From: Heterocephalus glaber
Lineage: Eukaryota > Chordata > Mammalia > Rodentia > Bathyergidae
Direction: 5' to 3'
Length of the DNA stretch: 64,000 nt
Assembly: GCF_000247695.1 (NCBI RefSeq)
Contig: NW_004624734.1
Coordinates: 31,069,857-31,133,856 of the forward strand
In this document: one piece after another, positions 1 to 11,060 of the stretch
How positions within the stretch are numbered: position 1 is the first letter of the stretch
Layout of the letters: the number at the start of each line of letters is the position of its first letter
Notes under the pieces: model-generated
The model's input: only the letters and a program-made list of their open reading frames with translations
The model's database searches: none
What the model was told of the DNA's origin: nothing
Program-made: the position numbers and the translations under genes

Positions 1-111
1 CTGCTCCATGCTGCCCGTGGGGAGAGACCTAGAGGAGGAGGCTGCTGCTTCTGCACAGTGAGGGGACAGAGGAACAGAAGATGTGAAGGTGCCACAAGGT
101 ACATCTCCCAC
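1..111 (-). other. SMOC1: SMOC1 intron 9, 5' part
   Basis: This is the start of the intron after exon 9, opening with GTGGGA and cut by the window edge. It is G/A- and C/T-rich. No repeat or exon is recognised. Confidence 0.85.
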
Positions 112-194
112 CTGGCAGCTCCCTGTCCTTGAAGGGATCTTCTACCTCCGCGCTCTTGGCTCTGGCATCACTCTCGCAGCTGGGCATCACATAG
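112..194 (-). CDS. SMOC1: SMOC1 exon 9: end of thyroglobulin domain 2 and acidic hinge
   Basis: This 83-bp exon has acceptor tctcttcccag|CTATGT and donor CTGCCAG|GTGGGA. One base completes Arg286, 27 codons follow, and one G is left over. It encodes YVMPSCESDARAK, which holds the last cysteine of thyroglobulin domain 2, and then SAEVEDPFKDRELP, which leads toward the extracellular calcium-binding domain encoded left of the window. SMOC2 differs clearly here, so this exon is the best paralogue discriminator. It is the last coding exon in the window. Confidence 0.97.
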
Positions 195-727
195 CTGGGA
201 AGAGAGAGACACAGGGCTTGGGAGGTAGTGGAACTGAGCCTCCTGCAGCCACTTCTGCCCAGCAATGATCTGTGTTGTCATCAAACCCAGAGTCCTCAGG
301 GTTCATAGCAAAGTATCCCCTGCACTGCCTAGCAGCTACAAGGCAGTCCAGCAGAAATGTGCCCACTGAGACGTGTTCAGGCATGCCATCTAACTCCTCA
401 AGCATGAGAACGGTGTCACTTTAGATCTGCACACAGGATCTTTTTTGGTCCATAGAACCTAGTAACTCAAGGTGCACAACAATCTCCACATTGGAAGCTG
501 AGGTTCAAAGAGATTAAGTACTTTTCCAAGGAGAACAGCAAGAATAGGACAGATCTGTGACCAGATTCCAGGTCCTAGGGTCTTTCTACCAGAATCTTAT
601 CTGTCATGAATGGAGAAGTTGGTCTCCTTGTGACTTGACTCTCACCAAGCAGGGAAGTAAAGCTGAGAAATGCCAGGAGAACCATAAGTTGGTCCACTTG
701 TCTCAGGACAGGCCTGAGTGGGCTTAC
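195..727 (-). other. SMOC1: SMOC1 intron 8 (533 bp)
   Basis: This is the shortest intron in the window, GT-AG, between exons 8 and 9. It holds one MIR remnant (490-590). The remainder is unique-looking sequence. Confidence 0.93.
490..590 (-). repeat. MIR SINE fragment
   Basis: The pattern 'gctgaggttcaaagagattaagtac' followed by a degenerate 'gaccagattccaggtcctaggg' matches the inverted MIR core (gaggaaactgaggctcagagaggttaagt). It is old and diverged. Confidence 0.6.
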
Positions 728-920
728 CGTGTGGACGTCCCAGGCAGCGGGCGCCCCGTGTCCACTAGCACACACCAGCAGTAGCCAGTCGACTGGTGGC
801 ACTGCACTGGCTTGTACAGCCCCCCAGGGGCACACTCAGGGATGACGATGCCCTCCCGGGGATTCTGCCGGGCCTCTTCCAAGGCGCTCTGCCTTTCCTG
901 GTCACATGAGTGTACTTTCT
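728..920 (-). CDS. SMOC1: SMOC1 exon 8: thyroglobulin type-1 domain 2
   Basis: This is the largest exon here (193 bp), with acceptor ttctcttacag|AGAAAG and donor CCACACG|GTAAGC. Two bases complete Glu222, 63 codons follow, and two bases (CG) join C of exon 9 to make Arg286. The protein runs KVHSCDQERQSALEEARQN, PREGIVIPECAPGGLYKP, VQCHQSTGYCWCVLVDTGR, PLPGTST. This is nearly the full second thyroglobulin type-1 module with IPEC, VQC and CWCV motifs. The exon is GC-rich and has more CpG than the flanking introns, as expected of conserved coding DNA. Confidence 0.98.
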
Positions 921-1759
921 CTGTAAGAGAAGATGCAGCCTCTGGTGACTATCACTTCTGGGACTTGTCATTCCCACCTTCTATGTCAACGTCCAGAGTA
1001 AACTGCAAGGACCAGGCCTTGCCCCAAGGAACAACAGTTTGGTAGATGAATCATCACTGACAGCTGTGTCTCGCATGCCAGCCCAGGGTGAGGGGCTGGA
1101 GGTCCAGACTGCCAGGGCTCATCAGCATTCCCTGCAACTGAACTCTGCTGCAGCCACAAACCACCAGGGGCCCTGGAGCTTCAATGTGCACCAGGAATTT
1201 CTTCTCTGTTTTCAGGGTGGATCCTGTTGATGCGTTGTCTACTGGCTCCGGAAGAGGCCCACACCGGAGCCAGCTGCTGTGAGCTGGTGCAACAGTATTT
1301 GTGTATGTAGACTCTCCCCTGCCCAGACACAGCCTGACAGAGCCATGCTCACCAGCCCCATGTGGAGTGATGCTTGGCACCTAAGAGGAGCAGAAACAAG
1401 AGCCAAGCCCAGCTCCTTCCCATGCTCCAACACAGTAGGATGAAGTAGGCTGATAGATGTGAAGTGATGACATAAGGCTGCTTCCATGCAAGGGGAAAGA
1501 AAACCAGCCTGGCAGGAAGGTGTGTGCATTCTGCCGCCTCAGGAACATGTGAATGTGTCTGAACAGCCATAGCAGGTTTCCCTGGAGTCAGTGTAGGGGG
1601 CTCTTACACTACTTGGCTATTCTATCAGGTCAACCAGCTTGGCTCCCCTTTCTGCCTTTTGTTTGCTTATGCTTTAATTATTAAAAATAAATAGTGTTGC
1701 ATTTTTGCCTATTATAAAGGAATTTTAAAAACCCATAATCCCATCAAAGTTAAACCTTC

Positions 1760-1955
1760 CACTTTCTTTAAATCTTTCCTATGCACACAGACATATGCAA
1801 ATACACACATGCACCTATTCTTTCTTCATGAAACAAGGGGTCACACTGTGAACTGGTACTAGTACTTTAGTTTTCATTAACTCATTTATTTACTTACTGC
1901 ATGATGACTTCATTTTTCTCATGAACATTATTCTATAACTTTCCTCTTGAACACA
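1760..1955 (-). repeat. Possible ancient LINE-1 fragment
   Basis: An AT-rich stretch with 'cacctattctttcttcatg' and 'ttttctcatgaacattattc' resembles the antisense ORF2/3' region of old L1M elements. It is very diverged and could be unique sequence. Confidence 0.3.
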
Positions 1956-2394
1956 AGAGGGAACACAGTCTTGGGTAACTCCTGGAATTTCAATGATATG
2001 GTATGAAACGTCACTCTTAGAACAGCCATGTGGTATCAGGAACCTGAAGAACCATGGTACTCACTACACACCATGCAAATGATCAAAATAATGGAAACTC
2101 AACTCCACTCAAAATCACACATTCCTACGGAAAGCACAAACAAGCCAGAGGTGTACACAACGCTATCTTAGAGAAATAATTCAGATGAAGGAAAAATCAT
2201 TCTTTGTCGCACTGCTAAGAAAAATCCTAATGAGCAACAGCCCAGGGGTTTTCATTGCAAGGTAAGAGGAATATTTCCTTAGGGGCCTAAAAATATCGGA
2301 GGGCTAACAGGCAGGTGTATTTAGCATACTCACTGAAATGTCATTTTAAACTTGGAAAACGAAATAAGAGCTATTGTCTTTATAACACAAATGC

Positions 2395-2760
2395 AACAAA
2401 GCTAAAGAAAATCTCCTAGCGGAAACAGCTGCTGAACACCAGACAAGAGATGCACCTCCAGCTGCAACTACCACGAAACAGCATCTAGAGACAACTTCGG
2501 AAAGAGACTGAAAGTGAGTAGGGAGAGGGGCTTGGGAAACTTGACATAAAGACCCAGAACTTTGGCTTCAGCCCCTGGCAGGGGACGGTGCCACGTCAAC
2601 TTCGAGAGGATTACACAAGAGGTTTGCGACAGTTCCCCCAACTCTGATTTGGTAGCCTTATTTTCCTGCCTCACACTTCATGCCACGAAAGAGGCAGCAG
2701 AGGAGGCAAAGCAAGGGGAAACAGTGTTTTACTGGCACCACGTTTGGGTAACAAGTCTAA
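2395..2760. promoter_or_regulatory. Candidate conserved intronic element with retained CpGs
   Basis: This segment of intron 7 has no recognised repeat and keeps at least eight CpG sites in about 350 bp, including 'gccacgtcaac' with an ACGTCA-type half site. The flanks are AT-rich. Retained CpG suggests constraint or hypomethylation. Function is inferred only. Confidence 0.25.
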
Positions 2761-3279
2761 CAGAGGCTTTAAATTAAGGCTCTCCAGCCAACACCCTCAA
2801 GCCATAAAGCAGACCAAAGCCAGCCTCGAGGCAGGGAGGAGGGCTTTCCCCTCCCCTGCAGTGAATGAACCTGAGAGTCCTCAAGCTCATGGAAATGTGG
2901 ACAGTGCCCATGCCAGAAGAGGTGTGGATCATGGTTTGGGCCCTGTTGATGGATTTATGAAAGTCCTTGAAGGCTGCTCAGAAATGTTTACGGTCAGCTT
3001 CTGTGAAGTTCTGTGGAGAATTAAGTTGTAAAAAGGATAAATTTCACTAATCTGGGAAAATGGGGATAGCACGGCATGAAACAGAAGTCTAATTCCAGAG
3101 CTTAGTACTCTGTTTATTTATTATTTACGTATTCATTACTTTAATACAGTCCCTGCAAGTCCTGGTGCCCGCTAAGAAAAAGACAAGGACGTTTATCAGG
3201 ACAGCACCACCCATTAGTGAAGAGGACACAGTTTGTCTTTTATTAAGAGAAAATCTCCCTCAAAATCATCTTTACAGCT

Positions 3280-3492
3280 AACAATAATAAAAGCAAATAT
3301 TCACTGATTAAAATGGGCCAGGTGATAGACCAAGGGCTTTACCTGTCTCATCACTTGGCCCATGTGAGGTGAGCACTAAGAGAATGCCAAGGAAGCTGAA
3401 CTTCAAGAATTTTCCCGAGTTCCCTCAGCCAGCAAAGAGGCGGGTGGGGATTCCAGTAATGGCGTCTGATGGCCAAGCCTACCTTGCTACCC
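3280..3492 (-). repeat. MIR SINE
   Basis: Inverted MIR layout: 'aataataaaagcaaatattcactga', then 'gggctttacctgtctcatc', a degraded core, and a final 'ggggattccagtaatggcgtctga'. It is clearly related but diverged. Confidence 0.6.
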
Positions 3493-3725
3493 CTAGGTGG
3501 TATTACCTCTAATCACTTGCTCTAGGAGAAAAACACACTGATTTTTCGATGACTCCAAATCTGCTGCATCCCAAACAAAGTGTGCTCGATAGAACACAGT
3601 TTCTTCCAAACTCTCTTCTCAGCTTAAGCACACAACAAAGCTTGTTCCTTGGTATTTTTCTTTTTTCCTCAGAATAAAAAACTTAAAACCAAATTTGTAA
3701 CGTTCCTACCATTACAGAGCTGTAA

Positions 3726-3912
3726 CAAATAACAGCAGCCAATATCTATCTCAGTATTTACCACATGCCTAGCTTGTTATTAACTCATCTCACCCTCTTC
3801 CTGGCCTCTAGGACAGGTGTCATTACCAGGGAAGAGGACACAGGAACACAGACTGGCTAAGCGATATGATCAAGAGCAGACAACTACAGTTGGGATTCTA
3901 GCCCAGCTGTGT
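3726..3912 (-). repeat. MIR SINE
   Basis: Inverted MIR: 'ccaatatctatctcagtattt', 'ttattaactcatctcaccct', 'gaagaggacacaggaacaca' and 'gttgggattctagcccagct' follow the MIR order on the minus strand. Confidence 0.65.
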
Positions 3913-4479
3913 TCTTCATCGCTCTCCAATAACATCTTTCGTTGCCGCAGGCTAATCTCGCTTTTATTCTAACCTGCACTTTTCTTTTACTCTGTTTCTG
4001 TGTTAGAGTATCATAAAACAGTCCCTGGCAATTGCACCTCCCTGTCTTCGTGCCCTTGTGGATGGAGACCCACCCCCACTGACTCTCATTGCCTTTGACC
4101 AATAGCGGGGCAAAGAGATGATGCCAAAAGGACTGGCCAAGGCCTTCAGAGGCCTTACAGCCTTCACTTTCTAGGAAGCTGCCCTGAGGTCATCACGTAA
4201 AGAAGCCAATCTAGCTTCCTGGAGAAGAAGAGACAGAGAGGAAACAGAAGCTGCTCAGCCCATAGGCAGCACAACTGCTAGACATTTCTGAGAGGTCCTC
4301 TGCAGCCCCACTGGTCCTTCACCTGGATAAGTCCACAAGTGAATTCAGATAAAACCAGTTAGGGAACCACAGGCCCCAGGAATTTTGGAAGCAGTTTTCA
4401 CACACCCAATAGGTAACTGAGACAGAGACTGACTCTCTTAATCAATCTATACTCTATTTTTGTAGCTCCTGCAAGTCCT

Positions 4480-4570
4480 TTAATCAATCATCCATCAATT
4501 ACTCAACCAATCAACCAATCAATTGAATTATTCCTGCAGTGCTTCTCCAGAAGTCATGCAAATGCTGATT
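4480..4570. repeat. Degenerate ATCA/CAAT-rich tract followed by an octamer
   Basis: Repeated ATCAAT/CAATCA units run from about 4490 to 4535, and a perfect ATGCAAAT octamer starts at 4557. This may be a decayed simple repeat or a cluster of homeodomain-type sites. Confidence 0.35.
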
Positions 4571-5893
4571 AGTGAGCACCAAAGACCACGGACTCATCCC
4601 ATGCCTGAGCACCCAGAAGCTGCTCATCCTTGAGGCCACTGTCAGACTCAGCTCTTTCCAGTCACCTCCCAAGTGAATCATAAAATTCACATCTATCCAT
4701 TTGCCCAGAAGTCACCTTCTAGAATGCAAGACGTGGGGTAGATTTCAAGGATCCCTCCACCATCACTGATTCAGAGAGAGCGGAAGTCCCCCAAAGTGGA
4801 CATACACTGTTCTAAAACTCTCCATCGCTGCTCAGGAAAGTTGAGGGAAAGAGGACAAGATGAGAAGGTCTGGTCCAGTAACCATGGGAACAGGCCAGGA
4901 CCATTTGCATGCACTTGGAAGATGTAATAAAGGAGAGAGGAGAGGGAACAACTGGGGCTGTCCAGGGGACAGGGCAATATATGGCCACACGCATATTCTT
5001 ACACATTCGCACATCCCCACCTATTATAATCCTATCCCCAGGACGGTGCAGAGAAGTGAGGCCTGGGTCATTCCCCACTTGGCAATGAGTAGCTAAAGAT
5101 TGACTTGAAAACCCTCTGATAACCTCAAAAAAAGAGACACATCCTGTGGAAGAAATGAAACCAAATCCAGTCTTTGCCGCCAAAAAGCCAACAGCCCTCT
5201 CTTCTACCAATTGATCATGCATGGTACTGGGAACTAAGTGAAGCAGGGGTGGATGAGACAGCACAGGGACAGGAGATGAGAGGCCAGGTTGAACCAGACA
5301 AACATAAACCCTGTCTGCAGGCCCAGGGCCTGGGCCCTTCGATGTCCTGCCAAGACCGGATAAGCAAGAAGAACAGCTCTGTCTGCTAGGCTGGGGATGC
5401 CTCCCTGCCTCTCAATTACCCGTGGTAATTAGGAGCAAAGGACAGCATGAATGACCTATATTCCCAGCTAATCCCCAATCTCAATTTGAGCCCAGAGTTT
5501 ATCCTTTCCTCCTGGGAACCTCTTCTCTTTCATCATCTTTCTCTTTTCTCTTCTTTACTTTTTTTTTTTTTAAGCAAAAAAATGGCCCAAAACATAAACA
5601 TCATGAGATCTGAGTTTCAGTTCCTTGGGCTAGTCCTTCCGGCTGCTGCCTTCCAAAGGAGGAAGTGCTGAAGGACGGAAGAGACAGAAAAGCCAAGGTA
5701 GTGGGTAATCCAACCCCCAAGCTCCTTCAGATAACTGAGGCAGAAGTGATAGTGCCCCAGCTCCATTATGAGCTCTTTGGAGAAAGAAAACAGGAATTTC
5801 ATGGCGGTAGAGCCAATGGGGGAGATGGATAGAGAGAGAAAGCAGTGGACAGAGAAGTTCTGTATTACTCAAGGTTCAGAGAAAGCCAACAGG

Positions 5894-5983
5894 ACACACA
5901 CACATACACACACACACATATCCCCCAAACACATGCACGCACACATACCCATGTACATGTGCACATACATACATACACAGAAT
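5894..5983. repeat. Degenerate (CA)n/(CATA)n tract
   Basis: Interrupted CA and CATA repeats, with short ACACAC runs broken by 'tatcccccaaacacatgcac'. The open frame across it is an artefact of the repeat. Confidence 0.8.
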
Positions 5984-6859
5984 AAAAGAGACAGGAATCT
6001 TAAGGATTTGGATCATGTAATTATGGGGGCTCGCAAGCCTGAAATATGTAGGAGGCCAGTAGGCTGGAAATTCAGATAGAAGTCACAGGGCAGACTGGAG
6101 TTCCAAACCAACAGGTCAAGTCCACAGGCTAGATATTCAGGGAGGATTTCTGTTTTAAAGTCTTGAGGCAGAATTTCTTCTCTGAGCAACTTCAGTGTTT
6201 GTTTTTAAATTTTTAAATTTAAAGACCCATCCACACCATGGAGGGTGATCTGCTCTTATCAGAGTCAGATGGCTGTAAATGTTCACTACATGGGCAAAAT
6301 GTCTTCTCAGCAACATCTAGGCAGTGCTTGACCAGGCAATGAAACGTAGTCACCTGGCCAAGAGGATGTACAGAATAAATCATCACAAAGCTCATAGGAA
6401 AGGTGAATGCTCATAGGAACAAGCCCAGCCTTATAGACAGCTACACCGAAAAGGGTTATGGGGCTTTAAGCCATGGGCTAGGATAATGCCTCAACCAAAG
6501 ATACCATCTCCTGAGAGACAGGCCCAGCAGCTCTCCTCCTCCAGGACATCCCAACAGAGGGGCTTATGCTACAGGAAAGGTAGTGAGACTCTGACATGGC
6601 TCAGGACAACATCCTGAGAGAAGAAGATCAAATGGCAAAGGAGATTAGGACTCAGATTAGGCAAAGGTCCAGGACCCTGGAGGACCCAGGAGCTCAACCC
6701 ATCTGCTAATGCATATACACCTTATTCAGAGGCCATGACAGGCCCTGAAGAGGCCAGAAGAGCTCTATAAGACATAGCAAGCAGAAGAACTAGCCATGAG
6801 ATCTTAATTTACCCTTGCTCAAGGCTTTGTCCATCCCTCAAGCTTTCCCTATGGGCCCT

Positions 6860-7030
6860 GCTGCAGCGAGGCTGAGGCGCACTGCGACCCCTCTGAGTCT
6901 CAGTGCCTCCCCCAGCATGCTGGGCTCCTTGCATTCACTAGGCTGTAAACTCCTGAGAGCGAGGTCCTTCCTGACCTTCCCCCACCCCTATCCCTGGTGC
7001 CAGCTCCTCACTCAAGGGAGAACCATGGAA
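6860..7030 (+). repeat. Probable LINE-2 3' fragment
   Basis: 'taggctgtaaactcctgaga' followed by 'gcgaggtccttcctgacc' resembles the L2 3' end (ctgtaagctccttgagggcagg). Weak. Confidence 0.35.
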
Positions 7031-8631
7031 TCCTTGGAGTAAGGAATCCGTGAAGAGTACTTAGAAATTGCTCTAGTCTGACGCTCCAGAGATGAGGCCG
7101 CCCACTGTAGAACAAATGCCTATGGTGAAGATGAGACCACAGGGGCTGAAAAAGAACATATCTGCTCTTTGACTCATCCGGGAAATGCTACACCCAGCCC
7201 TCAGACCATCCAGACTGGATTTCCTTACAGAGAAGCATCAATAACAGGCTACCCAGTCTGAAAAATGAGAGGTACTTACTTACACTTTATTGCAAAAGGA
7301 ATGATCCTGCAGGGCCAAGAATATTAAGGAAAACACTAGCATTGTCTCGCCTGCAATGACCCTGAAACCCCTTTGGATACACCACCCACCTCGCCTCTTA
7401 TCAAAAATGAATGAAATGCTGAAGGATGACCCAAAATAACAAGCTATGTGTTAAAAATAACCTTTCTAAATCACAACATGAGATTTCAGAGGCGTAAGGA
7501 ATTCAGTGGCTCCTGCCTTGGACTCTCCTGGTCGGCGGGAACATATGAGTGGGTGGGATGGGTCCACTCCAGAACTGCTGGGTAGCTGGACGAGGAAGGG
7601 ACTACAAAAGCAATATAGAGGAAGATACCGCAGGTTTTCAGGAAGTGAGTTTGCTGCTTGGGAAGGAGCGCAGGACTGTACACAGGGGAGGGGCTGGCTG
7701 GAGTTAATAGTCTTTGGGAATGATTTATGGTACATCACTGAGCCTTTCTGTTTATTTAGCCACATGGGGTCTTAGCACCTAAGGTTTCCAGCCAACTATG
7801 TGAATAGGTTATTTTTCTTACTTGTGGACTTAGCATTTTTCACAGGAGGGGCTAAGTGGCCCCTAGAGGATCATTTTTCCAAGCACCATTTGCTGGGCTG
7901 CCCTTTCACCATGGGCTTTCCATCATCCACATCACTTAGTGCCACTTGGCCAGAGCCAAATCCCAATCCTCGACATCCATGTTACTCAGAGTTACCCAGG
8001 AGTTCTGAACACTCCTGCAGGGAAGGGGAGCCCACAGAAGCATTGCTCAGAGCTGCCCTTCAGGACAGAGGGCAGACAATTTGCTGAGGAAAAGAGAGGC
8101 CCAGGCCAGGGACAAGCAAAAGTCTCCCGCAAACAGAGCAAAGTTGGCCCCTGGAATTGTGCCCAGGTGTGTATCAGTAGAGGTGAAGGTGGGGAGATTA
8201 GAAATGGAACGTGCACACATTCAATACAGTCACCACTTCCAAGGAATGGGTTTCCTCACCTCCTTTAAACTAAAAACCCCTTTCTCTGCAGACTAAGTAG
8301 CAAAAGGTCATAAAAAAGACATCATCTTCCCCCAGTCATAACCTACAATGGCCCTGGGGAACACTCTGGATGAGACACACTGCACCCCCACCCAGCCAAG
8401 AAACCAGGAGAAGGGTTGTCTTCAGCTCCACCCCAGATGGAGACATGGGAGTGGTATGAAACCTCTGCTGGGAACTCGGGGCACTTGGAAGATTCTTCAG
8501 GAGCCACAGCCAGGTTGGGGACACCTGTGTTCCCTCTGCATGCTTATCCCCCTACTCCTGCATGCTCCACCCAGGGTCTGGCACATTGAAAGCTTTATAC
8601 CACCGAAGCCAAACACAGCTGGGACAGAGGT

Positions 8632-8812
8632 AGTGTAACCAGGCAGTCAAGAGCACTGGCTTTGGGATCAATGGATCGGGCTCTCCCACTTACTGTGTGA
8701 CCTTGGCTAGTTTACTTAAGTTCTCAAATTCCCAGGTTCCTTACCTAGAAAAGTAGGGTAACCCTACCACATGTCTCATAAGGTCCTTGTGAAGCTCAGA
8801 TGTAACAATACA
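8632..8812 (+). repeat. MIR SINE
   Basis: Sense MIR: 'gtcaagagcactggctttgg', 'cccacttactgtgtgacctt' and 'aggtccttgtgaagctcaga' follow the MIR consensus order closely. Confidence 0.8.
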
Positions 8813-8815
8813 GGC

Positions 8816-8890
8816 AACTGAGGATGTAGCTCAGCGGTAGAGTGTGTGTCGAGCATGACAAAGGTCTAGGTCCAACCCCCAGCTCCACAG
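8816..8890 (+). repeat. tRNA-derived SINE (old ID-like)
   Basis: The A-box-like 'tgtagctcagcggtagagtg' and a degraded B box 'ggtctaggtccaac' are followed by 'cccccagctccac' and an A-rich tail. This is a tRNA-Ala/ID-type SINE, older than the ID copies to the right and inserted at the edge of a MIR. Confidence 0.65.
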
Positions 8891-10879
8891 GAATTTTTAA
8901 AAACATAAATAAATGTACCAGTAATGTAAAGTATCTATGGCAGTGTCCTCAGCAATGTGGCATAAATCTGGTCTCCTGGACATATCCCTGTGAATAACTG
9001 GACTCCTCAACTGGACTGCAAGGGCTGACCAAGGGCAAGGTAATGGGAGCCCCACTCAAGCAATAAAGGGGTACACCGTAGGCAAACCAACAATAAGACA
9101 ATTAAGAGTCAGTCTCATTTTTATCATCACTGAGCTGGAAATTCAAAAAAATGTGAGTGATAAAATGTCTCTCCCTACTGAGGTGGACCATACTTCTGCC
9201 ACTGCCCAATGGTTAGCTCCTTCCTTAGCTATTCCTTGTGTTGCTTCCGTTATCTCCTCATCCTAAGATGAGGCCCAGAGGCCTTGGCACATAATAGCTG
9301 ATGGGTCTGGGCCCCTGGAAAAGGCCCTCAGTGGGGGTTTCCATTCTGTTGTTGAATATTAAGTAACGGGACTAGATGACCCGAAGGTACTTCTTACTCC
9401 AATGGTCAAAGGTCTTATAATTAGACAGGATCAGGTGCACCTTCCCATAGCTCAGGGACATGCTCCAAACCCAGCCCCCTGCATCCCAGGGAAACCTGAG
9501 CACCAGCCATGGGCTGAGTCAAGGACAAGACTGCTGGGTGCTTTCAGGTTCTCCCTTGTACCTTGTTCCCCTTCCTCAGGACTGTTAGATGGCCTGCAAG
9601 CCACACCTGAACTGCTGCATCTCAGAGGCCCCATATTCAAGCAAAACTGCCCATTCCTACATTCCCAACATTGGCTGAGAGCACTCCTCACAGGAGTGCT
9701 TGCCATTGGTATTGTAAATAGGGCAAGGTGTTGGGATGAAGAATTATGGTTGAGGAGGCGTAAGGCAAAATTACAAACCAACCACCTTGTCTAGATAGTT
9801 TTAACTCTGCAGAACCTAAAATGGTCATGCATAGCTCACCATGGCTAAAGTGGTGCCTGTCTCCTTCCCACACAGATAAGATGCTGAGCTCCCAAGGGGT
9901 AGGGAAAACAAGATATAAATTCTGCAGAGGAAATTTGCTCTGGAATGGATTGTACCAATATAGCAAATAGATGTTTTTCTTCTTAACTTTTCCTCCAAAG
10001 TATTACTGACTCATATCTACTCAAGTTTAGAAAAGTTCCTGTCTCTATTGACTCATACCATAAGTGAGCAGTCCTGACCCTTCTTCCAGAAAGACTAGGA
10101 AATGCCTCACAATAGTTCTGCAATGACAAATACTGAGACATAGCAAGTTGTCTTCTTTCTAGTTTTTCTCAGTAACTCTACTGGCCTTGACCTGATAGGC
10201 TCTTTTCTTTAAGGGACAAGTATCAGAATAAAAACTAAGGCAAGAAAGGAAGAGAAGGGACCAAGGAGGATGATGGGAGAGAGATTTTTTTTAATTTGTT
10301 GAAATAAAGAATCATAACTTCATTCTTTACTCCCCAAAACATTAATGTTGCATATTGTGTGTGTTTCTGAGGTGTATATCTTGCCTACTTCCAAAGCCAT
10401 TTTTACAAATAAATACAGAATGAAGACCTTCAGATCAAAGCAATGATGATTGTTGACTTCCAGCAAATTGGAATAAGCCAATTAGAGTACCTAGGCAAGA
10501 TCTTTGATTTCAATTTTTAGCAGCACAGGGCAAAAGGAAACTTTGGGACGTGTCCACAGCCTGTGTTCCAAAGCAGTCAACATGGAGTAAAGGAGCTAAT
10601 TTTAAAACAAGGTGAAAATGAACTGTGGAGCTAGACTCTCTGGGACCTCTAGACATGATTAGCACTCCTCCTAGCACAGGGAAAGTAGGCGAAAGAACAA
10701 AGCCTTTGTTGTCATGGAGAAAGCCATGGGGATGACCACCTGGCTCCAGACCCAGCTCAATTCTGTGGCCATAATTGACCAGGCACCTGCATGACACAGA
10801 TGGCCAGATACCGAGAAGGCCAGTCATAGAAATAAATATCCAGGGTTTGTTTTTATATAGAAATTTTAAATGCACACAA

Positions 10880-11060
10880 GCCCAGACGCATCCCCGACTG
10901 CTAACGTTAGCAGATTACTCATTCTTCCTTCCAATCACGTCATGTGTGAGATTCCAGGTGGCTGTGGGGTATTTGCTTACAACGGCTACCGCTGGTTTCC
11001 TTGCGAGCTGTTTATTTTTCCAAGCCTCAGGTCATTACATCAGCCCACAGTTTCTAGGCA
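10880..11060. promoter_or_regulatory. Candidate intronic enhancer: 16-bp palindrome plus ACGTCA
   Basis: No repeat is recognised. Seven CpGs fall within about 125 bp of otherwise CpG-poor intron. A perfect palindrome CTGCTAACGTTAGCAG lies at 10898-10913, with an ACGTCA (CRE/ATF half-site) at 10937-10942 overlapping TCATGTG (E-box-like) at 10940-10946. The combination suggests a constrained regulatory element of SMOC1. The function is inference. Confidence 0.35.

Noticed and set aside
4812..5264. 150-codon minus-strand open frame in intron 7
   Set aside because: Composition is not protein-like, no motif is recognised, and several competing frames overlap.
5768..6079. Open frame across the CA/CATA tract with Thr-His repeats
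   Set aside because: Encoded by a simple repeat and not a protein.
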